Assembly (NCBI GenBank): GCA_947455485.1
Contig: CANGNV010000018.1
Coordinates: forward strand, 1 to 39,337
Direction of reading: 5' to 3'
Length of the DNA: 39,337 nucleotides
Source: Burkholderiaceae bacterium
GTDB taxonomy: Bacteria; Pseudomonadota; Gammaproteobacteria; Burkholderiales; Burkholderiaceae
Part shown: positions 1-7,636 of the stretch, piece by piece
Layout of the letters: every line of letters starts with the position of its first letter
How positions within the stretch are numbered: position 1 is the first letter of the stretch
Position numbers and translations under genes: made by a program
Notes under the pieces: model-generated
Database searches by the model: none
Seen by the model: only the letters and a program-made list of their open reading frames with translations
Told to the model about the DNA's origin: nothing

Positions 1-174
1 GGATGAGTGGAATGCTTCCTTACGGATAGCATGAAACAGTGCGTTGTGATCCAACTCAATTACAGTTACGGCGTCTTTACCGCCGTAGATGATGCCCGGA
101 GATTTACCGGAGTTGCGCAGACGGCGGCTCGCACCCGTTCCCTGTACGCTTCTTTCAAAGGCTACTACTTTCAT
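1..174 (-). CDS. rplY: 50S ribosomal protein L25 (Ctc-type), N-terminal part
   Basis: The minus strand encodes 58 residues starting [20 protein letters not shown], followed by the [11 protein letters not shown] segment typical of the L25/Ctc 5S-rRNA-binding fold. The rest lies beyond the left edge. In betaproteobacteria this protein usually carries an extra C-terminal TL5/Ctc domain, but that part is not visible. The start is ATG at 172-174, with an AGGA ribosome-binding site a few bases upstream. The gene follows prs in the same direction across a 136 bp gap that holds a hairpin pair and a perfect TATAAT box, so it may have its own promoter. The prs-rplY order is common in Burkholderiales. 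Identity is secure; length is unknown. Confidence 0.93.
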   Translation of the reverse strand, partial: MKVVAFERSVQGTGASRRLRNSGKSPGIIYGGKDAVTVIELDHNALFHAIRKEAFHSS

Positions 175-230
175 ATCGAATTCCTAAATTAAGGTTAATT
201 TCCGTTCGCGACCAAACAGAAAAGCCTTTG

Positions 231-236
231 ATTATA
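231..236 (-). promoter_or_regulatory. -10 box of a possible rplY promoter
   Basis: The minus strand reads TATAAT here, a perfect sigma-70 -10 hexamer, about 57 bases upstream of the rplY start codon. The best -35 match (TAGGCA, four of six) is at a poor spacing of 19. The box sits downstream of the prs stem-loops, so it could give rplY expression independent of the upstream operon. Confidence 0.45.
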
Positions 237-246
237 TCGTGGGAAT

Positions 247-310
247 GGCGGTTTTTGCCTAGAAAGGGCTCAAAACTGCCAAAAACAGGGATAGAAACGC
301 TGTTTTTGGC
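247..310 (-). other. Two stem-loops between prs and rplY
   Basis: Directly after the prs stop, an 11 bp perfect inverted repeat (278-288 with 300-310; arms GCCAAAAACAG and CTGTTTTTGGC) encloses an 11 nt loop. A second stem-loop (272-280 with 247-255, extended by GCC/GGC at 267-269 and 257-259) follows. The two stems share bases 278-280, so they cannot both form completely. Neither is followed by a clean U-tract, so a classical terminator is uncertain. Transcript protection, partial termination or attenuation ahead of rplY are all possible. Confidence 0.6.
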
Positions 311-1279
311 TTATTCAGCGAACATCGACATCACTGAATCACCCTTGCTAATGCGGGAAAGGGTCTCAGCCAGGATGGGAGCAACGCTTAATTGACGAAT
401 CTTTGCCACTTTCATTGCCTCTGGGGTCAATGGAATGGTGTCGGTAACAACTAATTCATCTAATTCGGAGGCAGCAATACGCGCCACAGCACCGCCAGAA
501 AGAACGGCATGAGTACAGTAGGCGGTAACGCCCTTAGCACCACGTTCTTTTAGAGCCTCAGCGGCTTTACAGAGCGTTCCGCCGGTATCAATGATGTCAT
601 CCATGATGACGCAATGACGGCCTTCTACTTCGCCGATAAGGTGCATTACTTCTGACACGTTTGCCTTAGGGCGGCGTTTATCAATAATCGCCAAATCCGT
701 ACCCAATTGCTTAGCCATCGCACGGGCGCGCACTACGCCACCGATATCTGGCGAAACGATGATGAGATCTTTTTTGGTTTTTTGAGCTTCTAAATCAGCC
801 AATAGAACTGGGGATGCATAAATGTTATCTACTGGGATATCGAAGAAGCCCTGAATTTGGTCAGCATGGAGATCCATGGTTAAAACTCGCTCGACGCCAG
901 CAACGGACTGGAGCATGTTTGCAACGATTCTGGCTGAGATAGCAACCCGGGCTGAGCGCGGGCGACGATCTTGTCTTGCGTAACCGAAGTAAGGGATCAC
1001 TGCGGTTATGCGGCTTGCTGATGCTCGTTTTAGGGCATCAATCATAATCATGAGTTCCATCAAACTATCGTTCGTTGGAGCGCAAGTAGATTGGATAACA
1101 ACAACGTTTTTACCGCGAACGTTTTCTTGAATTTCTACCTGGATTTCACCATCAGAGAATCGACCAACGAATGCTTTTCCCATTGGGAGATTGAGCTCTT
1201 TGGCTACCGCATGGGCCAAAACCGGATTTGCATTGCCTGTGAAAAGAGTCAGTAAATCAGCGTTCATTGGGGCGGACAT
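311..1279 (-). CDS. prs: Ribose-phosphate pyrophosphokinase (PRPP synthetase)
   Basis: Transfers pyrophosphate from ATP to ribose 5-phosphate to make PRPP, the precursor of purines, pyrimidines, NAD, histidine and tryptophan. The 322-residue cytosolic protein is about the usual length for class I enzymes. Visible motifs are [16 protein letters not shown] near the N-terminus, [13 protein letters not shown] in the ATP-binding flexible loop, the metal-binding [13 protein letters not shown], and the ribose-phosphate loop [10 protein letters not shown] second in-frame ATG four codons in (1265-1267) is an equally good start; neither has a convincing Shine-Dalgarno. The gene lies 61 bp downstream of tRNA-Gln and is probably co-transcribed with ispE and that tRNA. 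Confidence 0.97.
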   Translation of the reverse strand: MSAPMNADLLTLFTGNANPVLAHAVAKELNLPMGKAFVGRFSDGEIQVEIQENVRGKNVVVIQSTCAPTNDSLMELMIMIDALKRASASRITAVIPYFGYARQDRRPRSARVAISARIVANMLQSVAGVERVLTMDLHADQIQGFFDIPVDNIYASPVLLADLEAQKTKKDLIIVSPDIGGVVRARAMAKQLGTDLAIIDKRRPKANVSEVMHLIGEVEGRHCVIMDDIIDTGGTLCKAAEALKERGAKGVTAYCTHAVLSGGAVARIAASELDELVVTDTIPLTPEAMKVAKIRQLSVAPILAETLSRISKGDSVMSMFAE

Positions 1280-1340
1280 AGGTGATTTTGGAATTTTGGT
1301 GTGGGTCGAATGGATGTCTTTTGGTCGTATCTACAGTGCT

Positions 1341-1417
1341 TGGCAGGGGAAGAAGGATTCGAACCTTCGCATGCTGGAATCAAAATCCAGTGCCTTAACC
1401 AGCTTGGCGATTCCCCT
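1341..1417 (-). tRNA. tRNA-Gln (anticodon UUG)
   Basis: The 77 nt minus-strand sequence folds as a complete cloverleaf with encoded CCA. The acceptor stem is AGGGGAA/TTCCCCT, the discriminator is G, the anticodon stem is CTGGA/TCCAG around loop TTTTGAT, giving anticodon TTG, and the T-arm contains GGTTCGAATCC. It starts only 5 nt after the ispE stop codon and ends 61 nt before prs, so it must be cut out of an mRNA by RNase P and 3' nucleases unless it has a promoter inside ispE. Confidence 0.97.
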
Positions 1418-1422
1418 ACAGG

Positions 1423-2298
1423 TCAATCTGAAGAAATCAAATTGTAAGCGGGATTTTTATTTAGCCCTCGAACAATTCGACCTATCCATCCTTTTGGAAG
1501 ATTTTGCAGAAGAATTTCCAGATTTGCGGTGTCCGTCTTAGGGTCTAAGGCGGCAAAAACGCTACTTCCAGAGCCGGACATGCAAGGCGCCGAACCCGGC
1601 ACTGCCTTGTAAATCCAATCTAATGCTTGCTTCACTTCAGGACATTTCTGCACCGCTACTGCCTGACAATCATTTGACTGATATGACCTTGGCGATGCAA
1701 GAAAGCGATCTATTGTAATCGGAGCGTGATCTCGGGTCAATTGAGGATCTTGAAAAATCTGAGCGGTCGCGATTCCCTGATTGGGGAAGATGACTACAAA
1801 GTCTTGGGTTTCCAGGGAAATTGCCTGTAATTTCTCTCCAACCCCCTCAACAAAGGCATTTTGACCAAAGATGAAAAATGGCACATCAGCACCGAGTTTT
1901 AGGCCAAGCTGACAGAGGGTGGCGATATCGAGATGCAGGTTCCAAAGCGTATTAAGACCAATGAGGGTGGATGCTGCATCAGAGGACCCACCCCCCAGAC
2001 CCGCTCCCATCGGAATATTTTTCTCTAGGCCGATTTCGACACCCCGATCAATCTTGCAGTGCGCTTTAAGGAGTTGGGCTGCGCGAACGACCAGGTCTTG
2101 CTCAGGAGGGACTCCAGGAATAGGGGCGATACGGCGAACCTCATTTTCCGGAATTAGCTTCAAGGTGAGCACATCACACCAGTCAATCAACTGAAAAACA
2201 GATTGCAGCAGATGGTAGCCATCATGACGGCGCCCAACAATATGTAGAAATAGATTGAGCTTTGCGGGGCAATGAAGTTCTATCGCATTACTCATCAT
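1423..2298 (-). CDS. ispE: 4-diphosphocytidyl-2-C-methyl-D-erythritol kinase
   Basis: GHMP-family kinase that phosphorylates the 2-hydroxyl of CDP-methylerythritol in the MEP pathway to isoprenoids, and so also supplies ubiquinone side chains. The 291 residues show the family blocks: PAKLNLFLHIVGRRHDGYH near the N-terminus (substrate binding), the glycine-rich ATP loop PMGAGLGGGSSDAAS at about 96-110, and SGSGSSVFA near the C-terminus. Two consecutive ATG codons (2296-2298 and 2293-2295) compete as start, and neither has a strong ribosome-binding site. It lies 7 bp after the TPR-LolB gene and 5 bp before tRNA-Gln, in one operon with them. Confidence 0.96.
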   Translation of the reverse strand: MMSNAIELHCPAKLNLFLHIVGRRHDGYHLLQSVFQLIDWCDVLTLKLIPENEVRRIAPIPGVPPEQDLVVRAAQLLKAHCKIDRGVEIGLEKNIPMGAGLGGGSSDAASTLIGLNTLWNLHLDIATLCQLGLKLGADVPFFIFGQNAFVEGVGEKLQAISLETQDFVVIFPNQGIATAQIFQDPQLTRDHAPITIDRFLASPRSYQSNDCQAVAVQKCPEVKQALDWIYKAVPGSAPCMSGSGSSVFAALDPKTDTANLEILLQNLPKGWIGRIVRGLNKNPAYNLISSD

Positions 2299-2305
2299 TC
2301 ACACA

Positions 2306-3793
2306 TCACTCGTTTGGAGTGTCAAAAACCAAGCGGATATCAATCGACCCAATATTGGAACTGCGAGTCATGGTGAGTTTTTCTAAACGCTGAGCACTGT
2401 TCCAGTTGTAATTCAAGGTCCAGCCATCTTGTGTAATTTTGCTGACTTGTCCCTTTGCGTTTCGCTCCACACTCGCAGTGCTACCAGGGCGCGTTTGTCC
2501 ACGCAACCAGTCAGATAAACCACGAGCTGGAAGAGGAAGTCCTAATGCATTTTGAATGAGGGTGTCAGCATCAATAGCAGTAGTTAATTGACCGTCACGT
2601 TCAAGAATTGCTTCACCAGGTTTAATCGTAATCTTGGCAATTGATCCACCAACAGGATTGCGAATTTCCAATACATCAGTCATCGCATCTTGAGTCAAAG
2701 TAAATCCACCTGAGCCACCTTGATTTTTACTCTCAGTAAGCCCAGTGACTTTTACCGCGAAACGCCCATCCCATGAGCCTTTGAGGGCAGTATCCGCAAC
2801 GGACCAATCTGGCTTTAAGCGCTTCAAAGTTTCTTTGAGGGTGGGATTGTTGGCATCTAATTGCTGCCCTTTGCGCCACATATCTTCCGCTTCGAGTGGG
2901 CGATTCATGACCCACAAGACTTCGCCAATATGTGCAGCAATGTCTGCCTCAGGCTTGATGCTAAATGCTTGTTGTAGTTGTTCGAGTGCTAGTGCATTTT
3001 TACCCATGCGAAAGTTCACCCAACCAAGGCTATCCAAAATAAAACCATCCTTGGGAGAGAGTTGGTGTGCTTTGCTAATAAGCTTAAATGCCTCTGGTAA
3101 TTTCTGATTGCGATCAGCTAGTGAGTAGCCAAGTGCATTGAGGCTATTAACGTCATTCGGATTCTTGCGCAAGATTTCGCGCAGAGTTTTCTCCATAACT
3201 TCGATTTGTCCTGACTTTTCAGCAGACATAGCGTAGGTGTAGAGCAACCCTGGATCTTTTGGCTCCGGTTTCACTGCGGATACTATTTCGTAGAAAGCCC
3301 TTAAGGCTTCGGATTCATCGCTGGCCTTAGCTAGTAGGGCCTGAATCTGTAGCAAAGTAATTTCACGTTGTGCTGGAGTCTGCTGATTCAATAGTGAGAT
3401 CGCAGGCTTTACTGCATCTGACCAGCGTTGATTCAGAATCAAGAGGGTGACTAGAACTTCTTTGGGCTTAGTTTGTTTTGGCCCCGCCAAGCTATCCCAA
3501 GTTTGCGCGGCTTGGAGTGCAAGATCGGGCGCGCCTGCAGTGATAGCAATCTCCATAGCCCTTTGTGCCAAACGAGGGTCATCTAGCTGTCGAGCAAGCT
3601 CTAAATAGGTGTTGTAGGCCAGACCCGCTTCACCGCGTTGTAGTGCGATCTCCGAGGCCAAGACCTCAAATACAGCTTGGCCGCTATCAAGGCTGCTGTT
3701 TTTGACGGCAGCATGACTTGGGGAGAGGCTTAATCCAAGTCCAGCTGCGAGCAATAAGGCCTTTAAGGAAGGCTTTAAGGAAAATTTGGTCAT
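2306..3793 (-). CDS. Exported TPR protein fused to a LolB-like lipoprotein-receptor domain
   Basis: A 495-residue protein with an N-terminal signal peptide ending SPSHA (type I, with no lipobox cysteine). Helical TPR repeats follow over about 40-330, including the canonical DVNSLNALGYSLADRNQKLP and DGFILDSLGWVNFRMGKNA. The last 160 residues match the LolB pattern: W-D-GRFAV, GGFTLTQ, a D-V-L-E-I-R-NPVG strand, a PGEAIL strand, ALGLPLPARGLSDWLRG, and a C-terminal strand. LolB inserts lipoproteins into the inner face of the outer membrane and is normally a separate lipoprotein. Here no lipid anchor is visible, so the TPR part may tether it. An upstream GTG at 3797-3799 is an alternative start. 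In related genomes a TPR gene and lolB sit next to mutM and ispE, which supports the reading. Confidence 0.85.
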   Translation of the reverse strand: MTKFSLKPSLKALLLAAGLGLSLSPSHAAVKNSSLDSGQAVFEVLASEIALQRGEAGLAYNTYLELARQLDDPRLAQRAMEIAITAGAPDLALQAAQTWDSLAGPKQTKPKEVLVTLLILNQRWSDAVKPAISLLNQQTPAQREITLLQIQALLAKASDESEALRAFYEIVSAVKPEPKDPGLLYTYAMSAEKSGQIEVMEKTLREILRKNPNDVNSLNALGYSLADRNQKLPEAFKLISKAHQLSPKDGFILDSLGWVNFRMGKNALALEQLQQAFSIKPEADIAAHIGEVLWVMNRPLEAEDMWRKGQQLDANNPTLKETLKRLKPDWSVADTALKGSWDGRFAVKVTGLTESKNQGGSGGFTLTQDAMTDVLEIRNPVGGSIAKITIKPGEAILERDGQLTTAIDADTLIQNALGLPLPARGLSDWLRGQTRPGSTASVERNAKGQVSKITQDGWTLNYNWNSAQRLEKLTMTRSSNIGSIDIRLVFDTPNE

Positions 3794-3828
3794 GAGCACA
3801 TTCTAATCCGCGAATCTACAATCCATTT

Positions 3829-4665
3829 ATGCCAGAACTCCCAGAAGTCGAAGTTACCCGATTGGGTATTGCCCCCCATTTAGAGGGTCGCAGGGTGACT
3901 GCGGTCAAAATTATTGATGGTCGCTTGCGTTGGCCAGTGCCCAGCAATTTAAATACGCTGCTTTCTGGTCAGAAAGTCTTGGGAATTGAGCGCCGAGGCA
4001 AATATCTCTTAATGGAGTTCGATGCCGGTCACCTATTGCTGCACCTGGGCATGACGGGAACATTACGCGTGCTGCCTGGCAGTGATCCCCTTAAGCTGCA
4101 TGATCGCGTGACCTTTGAGTTTGGCAAGCTGAGTTTGCGTTTGCATGATCCCCGAAAGTTTGGCGCTGTTTTATGGCACTCAAAATCTAAGGGGCCGATT
4201 GAGAACTACGCGCTATTACAAAAACTCGGGGTCGAACCTTTTTCATCTGAGTTTGAAGGTGAGCTTGGCGCAGATGTCTTATATCAATGCTCACGCAAGC
4301 GCAGCGTTGCTGTGAAGCAGTTTCTATTAGCAGGTCAAGCTGTAGTGGGTGTAGGCAATATTTATTGCTCAGAAAGTTTATTTGAGGCGGGAATTCATCC
4401 GGCAAAGGCTGCTGGAAAGCTTACGCGTCCGCAGTGTTCTCGACTCGCTGCTGCAGTGAGATCGATTTTGAAAAAAGCAATTGCTGCCGGCGGTAGCACC
4501 TTAAAAGACTTTGTGAATAGCGAGGGTGACCCAGGGCACTTCATGGTGCAAACCAAAGTCTACGATCGTAAAGATCAGCCTTGCAAGGTATGCAAGACGC
4601 CGATCAAGCAAATAGTTCAAGGTCAACGATCTACTTATTTTTGTCCCCAATGTCAGAAGCGCTGA
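3829..4665 (+). CDS. mutM: Formamidopyrimidine-DNA glycosylase
   Basis: Bifunctional glycosylase/AP lyase that removes 8-oxoguanine (opposite C) and formamidopyrimidines. The 278 residues begin MPELPEVEV, so P2 becomes the catalytic N-terminal proline after Met removal, with E3 beside it. The conserved lysine is in RRGKYLL (K58). GVGNIYCSE marks the helix-two-turn-helix region, and a C-terminal zinc finger C-X2-C-X16-C-X2-C closes the protein. The start has no visible Shine-Dalgarno. It diverges from the TPR-LolB gene across about 35 bp, so both promoters lie in that short gap or inside the opposite gene. The last 16 nt overlap mutY. Confidence 0.97.
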   Translation: MPELPEVEVTRLGIAPHLEGRRVTAVKIIDGRLRWPVPSNLNTLLSGQKVLGIERRGKYLLMEFDAGHLLLHLGMTGTLRVLPGSDPLKLHDRVTFEFGKLSLRLHDPRKFGAVLWHSKSKGPIENYALLQKLGVEPFSSEFEGELGADVLYQCSRKRSVAVKQFLLAGQAVVGVGNIYCSESLFEAGIHPAKAAGKLTRPQCSRLAAAVRSILKKAIAAGGSTLKDFVNSEGDPGHFMVQTKVYDRKDQPCKVCKTPIKQIVQGQRSTYFCPQCQKR

Positions 4666-5810
4666 TCAAGCATTTCGCTATCAAGCTCATAGCTTGGCAT
4701 GGTAAGGACGGGCGTCAAGGCTTGCCATGGCAAAGTATTCGAGATCCCTACGCAGTATGGGTTTCCGAAATCATGTTGCAACAAACTCAAGTTGCTACTG
4801 TTCTGGAGCGCTATCCCCGTTTCATGAAACGTTTTCCGACTGTTAAGAGCTTGGCTGCTGCGCCCTTAGATGATGTCTTGGCAGAATGGGCGGGGCTCGG
4901 CTACTACACCCGTGCTCGTAATCTTCATGCCTGTGCCAAGCAAGTCATGGTGGAGTTTGGGGGCAAGTTTCCAGCTGATCCGGTATTGCTTGAGCAACTC
5001 AAGGGCATTGGCAGGTCTACTGCTGGTGCCATTGCTGCTTTTGCATTTCATGAGCGAGCCCCAATTCTGGATGCGAACGTCAAGCGTATTTTGGCGAGAC
5101 TGTTTGGTATAGAAGGCGCCATCCAAGAAAAATCAGTAAACGATGCATTGTGGTTGATCGCCAAAACACTCCTTCCAAAAAAAGGTGTGGATATGCCGGT
5201 ATATACACAGGCCCTGATGGATTTTGGGGCAACTTGGTGCACCTCTCGCAAGCCTGTGTGTTTGAGTGGTGAAAAGAAATGCCCATTTGAAAAAGAATGC
5301 CAAGCCAATCTCAGTGATCAAGTATTGCTATTGCCTCGTAAAGTAATCAAAGCAAAATCCCCTGAATTTAATTGCGATATGTTGTTGCTCAGACATGGTG
5401 ATTCGGTTTTGCTGCAAAGGCGTCCAGACAAAGCCATCTGGGGCGGACTGTGGTCTTTACCGGAGTCTACTTGGCGAGCTAAAGAAAAAAACTCTAAACC
5501 TTCAGCCAACCATTCAGTTGATTTAACGGCGAAGGAGTTATTGCAGCTAGTGCTGCCAGAGGAAAAGATCTCAAGCACTTTAAGGAGTTGTAAACCCATT
5601 GAGCGAGGAGTGGAGATTAAACATATCTTTACGCATCGACGTTTGTGGATGCAGATTTGGCATGTGACTTCAAGCGATGCTATGAAATTCTCAGGCCAGG
5701 ACTTGAAGTGGGTTCCTTTGCGTCAGCTCGGAAAGTACGGATTACCTCAACCAATCAAATTGCTGTTGCAGGGCTTGAGTCTAGCTCGCGGTGACGGCTT
5801 AAGAAATTAA
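4650..5810 (+). CDS. mutY: Adenine DNA glycosylase
   Basis: Removes adenine mispaired with 8-oxoguanine, completing the MutM/MutY defence. From the ATG inside the mutM tail the protein has 386 residues. Visible parts are catalytic E40 in SEIMLQQTQVATV, the helix-hairpin-helix LKGIGRSTAGAI at about 118-129, catalytic D141 in LDANVKRIL, the iron-sulfur cluster cysteines C197, C204, C211 and C217, and a C-terminal NUDIX-like 8-oxoG recognition domain (LLLRHGDSVLLQRRPD onwards). The cysteine spacing is X6-X6-X5 instead of the usual X6-X2-X5, a four-residue insertion. A longer frame reading from 4581 would sit inside mutM and lacks homology. The gene converges with rapZ and overlaps its end by 56 bp. 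Confidence 0.96.
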   Translation: MSEALIKHFAIKLIAWHGKDGRQGLPWQSIRDPYAVWVSEIMLQQTQVATVLERYPRFMKRFPTVKSLAAAPLDDVLAEWAGLGYYTRARNLHACAKQVMVEFGGKFPADPVLLEQLKGIGRSTAGAIAAFAFHERAPILDANVKRILARLFGIEGAIQEKSVNDALWLIAKTLLPKKGVDMPVYTQALMDFGATWCTSRKPVCLSGEKKCPFEKECQANLSDQVLLLPRKVIKAKSPEFNCDMLLLRHGDSVLLQRRPDKAIWGGLWSLPESTWRAKEKNSKPSANHSVDLTAKELLQLVLPEEKISSTLRSCKPIERGVEIKHIFTHRRLWMQIWHVTSSDAMKFSGQDLKWVPLRQLGKYGLPQPIKLLLQGLSLARGDGLRN

Positions 5811-6645
5811 TCTGGAGTGCTGCCAAATCTTTTTGCGGCAGAAAATGCGCAATGATGCGGCTCACTAGATAGACTGAGCGATGTTGTCCACCAGTACAGC
5901 CGATAGCAACAGTCAGATAGCTACGACCATCCGCAATATAGTGGGGTAACCATTTTTCAATGAATTGAATAATGTCATTTTCCATGCTGACGACTTCAGG
6001 AATTTTTTCCAAGAACTCGCGAACGGGTTGGTCCTTACCAGATAAAGGACGCAACACTTTATCGTAGTGCGGGTTGGGAAGACAGCGAACATCGAATACG
6101 AGGTCTGCTTCGCTCGGCAAACCTTTTTTAAATCCAAAAGATTCAAAAATCACGCTAAGCCCTTGAGGCTTATCTTTGAGAAGATCTTGTATCCATGAGC
6201 GCAGCGCATGGGCAGGTAGATTGCTGGTATCAATACTATGGGCTTGACTACGCAAGGGTTCTAAGAGGCTACGCTCTTTATCAATCGCCTCGATTAGAGT
6301 GGCAGCTTGAGTCTGTTGCGTTTTTCCAGAAAGTGGATGGCGACGACGGGTCTCAGAGAAGCGCTGGATCAGTGTGTTGGTATCGGCGTTTAAGAAAACA
6401 ACTCGCACTTGATGGTTGCGTCGTAGGTTTTCTAGGATCTGGGGTAGCTCCGAAATGGATTGACCGCGACGAGCATCAATAGCTACTGCAACACGTTCAC
6501 TCTTTTCGTTTTCTAGCGTAGTGATGAGGTTTTCTAGAAGGGTGACCGGAAGGTTATCTACACAGTCATAACCTGCGTCCTCAAAGGCCCTCAGTGCAAC
6601 TGATTTACCTGAGCCGGAGATGCCGGTAATCAGATTAATTTGCAT
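5755..6645 (-). CDS. rapZ: RNase adapter protein / nucleotide-binding protein RapZ
   Basis: P-loop protein of the YvcJ/RapZ family. In E. coli it binds glucosamine-6-phosphate and directs RNase E to the small RNA GlmZ; whether that circuit exists here cannot be seen. The 296 residues have Walker A GISGSGKSVALRAFEDAGYD at about 8-27, DARRGQS, RFSETRRRHPL, and the C-terminal sensing domain with FDVRCLPNPHY and GCTGGQHRSVYL. It begins one base after the hprK stop (TAACATG), so translation is probably coupled. Its 3' end overlaps the convergent mutY end by 56 bp, leaving no room for a terminator between the two genes. Confidence 0.95.
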   Translation of the reverse strand: MQINLITGISGSGKSVALRAFEDAGYDCVDNLPVTLLENLITTLENEKSERVAVAIDARRGQSISELPQILENLRRNHQVRVVFLNADTNTLIQRFSETRRRHPLSGKTQQTQAATLIEAIDKERSLLEPLRSQAHSIDTSNLPAHALRSWIQDLLKDKPQGLSVIFESFGFKKGLPSEADLVFDVRCLPNPHYDKVLRPLSGKDQPVREFLEKIPEVVSMENDIIQFIEKWLPHYIADGRSYLTVAIGCTGGQHRSVYLVSRIIAHFLPQKDLAALQINFLSRHRELDSSPATAI

Positions 6646-6646
6646 G

Positions 6647-7636
6647 TTAAATCAGTCGACCTTGTGACTTGGAGGATTCAGCCTCGGCGTTCATTTGTAA
6701 ACGCTGGCGCTCCATGAATTCTTTTAGGGTATCGATACCACGTAATTGCAAAATAGTATTACGTACTGCTGCTTCTACGAGAACCGCTAAGTTGCGTCCT
6801 GCAGCCACCTGAATTTTGACGGTTCTGATTGGGATACCCAATACATCGATGTGCTGTGCCTCCAATGGAAGGCGCTCAAACTCGCCATCATTGCGACGAA
6901 CTAGCTGCACTATCAAACGTAATTTCAATTTACGACGTACGGCCGTTTCACCAAAGATGGTGCGAATATCTAGTAATCCCAGCCCACGAACTTCTAGGAG
7001 GTTGCGTAAGATCACGGGACAGCGACCCTCTATGTAGTCCGGTCCGAGACGAGCAAAATCCACTGCATCATCAGCCACCAAACCGTGACCACGAGAAATC
7101 AGTTCTAAGCCTAATTCACTCTTGCCTAAACCAGATTCACCCATGATTAAGACACCCAAGCCCAGGATATCCATGAATACACCATGCATGGTGATCTGAG
7201 GGGCGCCAATCTTAGTGAGGTAGGTCCGCAGATGATCAATTACCTCAGCCGCCGAGATCGACGTTGTAAAGAGGGGGGTGGATGACCTTTGGCAAAAGAG
7301 TTGCAGATCAGCATCAGCTGCTTTGCCATCAGCCACAATGACACAAGGAGGTGTCTTAGAAATTAAGCTGGAGATCTGCTCTTGTCTTTGCTTTGGCTCC
7401 AGTTCGGCATGATAGTAAACCTCTTGCTCACCAAAAATCTGAATACGGCTTGGGTGAATCAGATTTAAGTGGCCCACTAGGTCCGAGCTAGCTGCGGCTG
7501 CTTTAACAGCCTCCGGTGGAAATTTGCGGTCTGCACCTTCTAGGCCGCCAATCCAAGACAGCTTTAAGTCAGATACATTGTCATCAAAGATCTGCTGGGC
7601 CGTAACTCCCTCAAGTAGTAAGGGTTGGGTGGTCAA
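6647..7636 (-). CDS. hprK: HPr kinase/phosphorylase
   Basis: Phosphorylates and dephosphorylates HPr at its regulatory serine. In Gram-negatives without sugar PTS genes it is thought to tune the nitrogen-PTS chain. The N-terminal domain opens [11 protein letters not shown] and the kinase domain carries the P-loop [19 protein letters not shown], then LVADDAVDF, and the HprK signature region around [16 protein letters not shown] chose the TTG at 7634-7636 because it overlaps the ptsN stop as TTGA with a GGGG stretch upstream, giving 329 residues. A GTG at 7664-7666 would add 10 residues and overlap ptsN by 34 nt; relatives start close to the shorter form. It is followed one base later by rapZ. 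Confidence 0.95.
   Translation of the reverse strand: MTTQPLLLEGVTAQQIFDDNVSDLKLSWIGGLEGADRKFPPEAVKAAAASSDLVGHLNLIHPSRIQIFGEQEVYYHAELEPKQRQEQISSLISKTPPCVIVADGKAADADLQLFCQRSSTPLFTTSISAAEVIDHLRTYLTKIGAPQITMHGVFMDILGLGVLIMGESGLGKSELGLELISRGHGLVADDAVDFARLGPDYIEGRCPVILRNLLEVRGLGLLDIRTIFGETAVRRKLKLRLIVQLVRRNDGEFERLPLEAQHIDVLGIPIRTVKIQVAAGRNLAVLVEAAVRNTILQLRGIDTLKEFMERQRLQMNAEAESSKSQGRLI

Noticed and set aside
7..192. Plus-strand open frame of 61 codons at the left edge
   Set aside because: The minus strand encodes the conserved L25 N-terminus over the same bases; the plus frame is its shadow.
1191..1541. Plus-strand open frame spanning the prs start, tRNA-Gln and the ispE end
   Set aside because: It reads antisense through a tRNA and two conserved genes and has no recognisable protein features.
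4581..4649. N-terminal extension of mutY inside mutM
   Set aside because: The extra 23 residues are an out-of-frame reading of the MutM zinc finger; MutY homology begins at the ATG at 4650.
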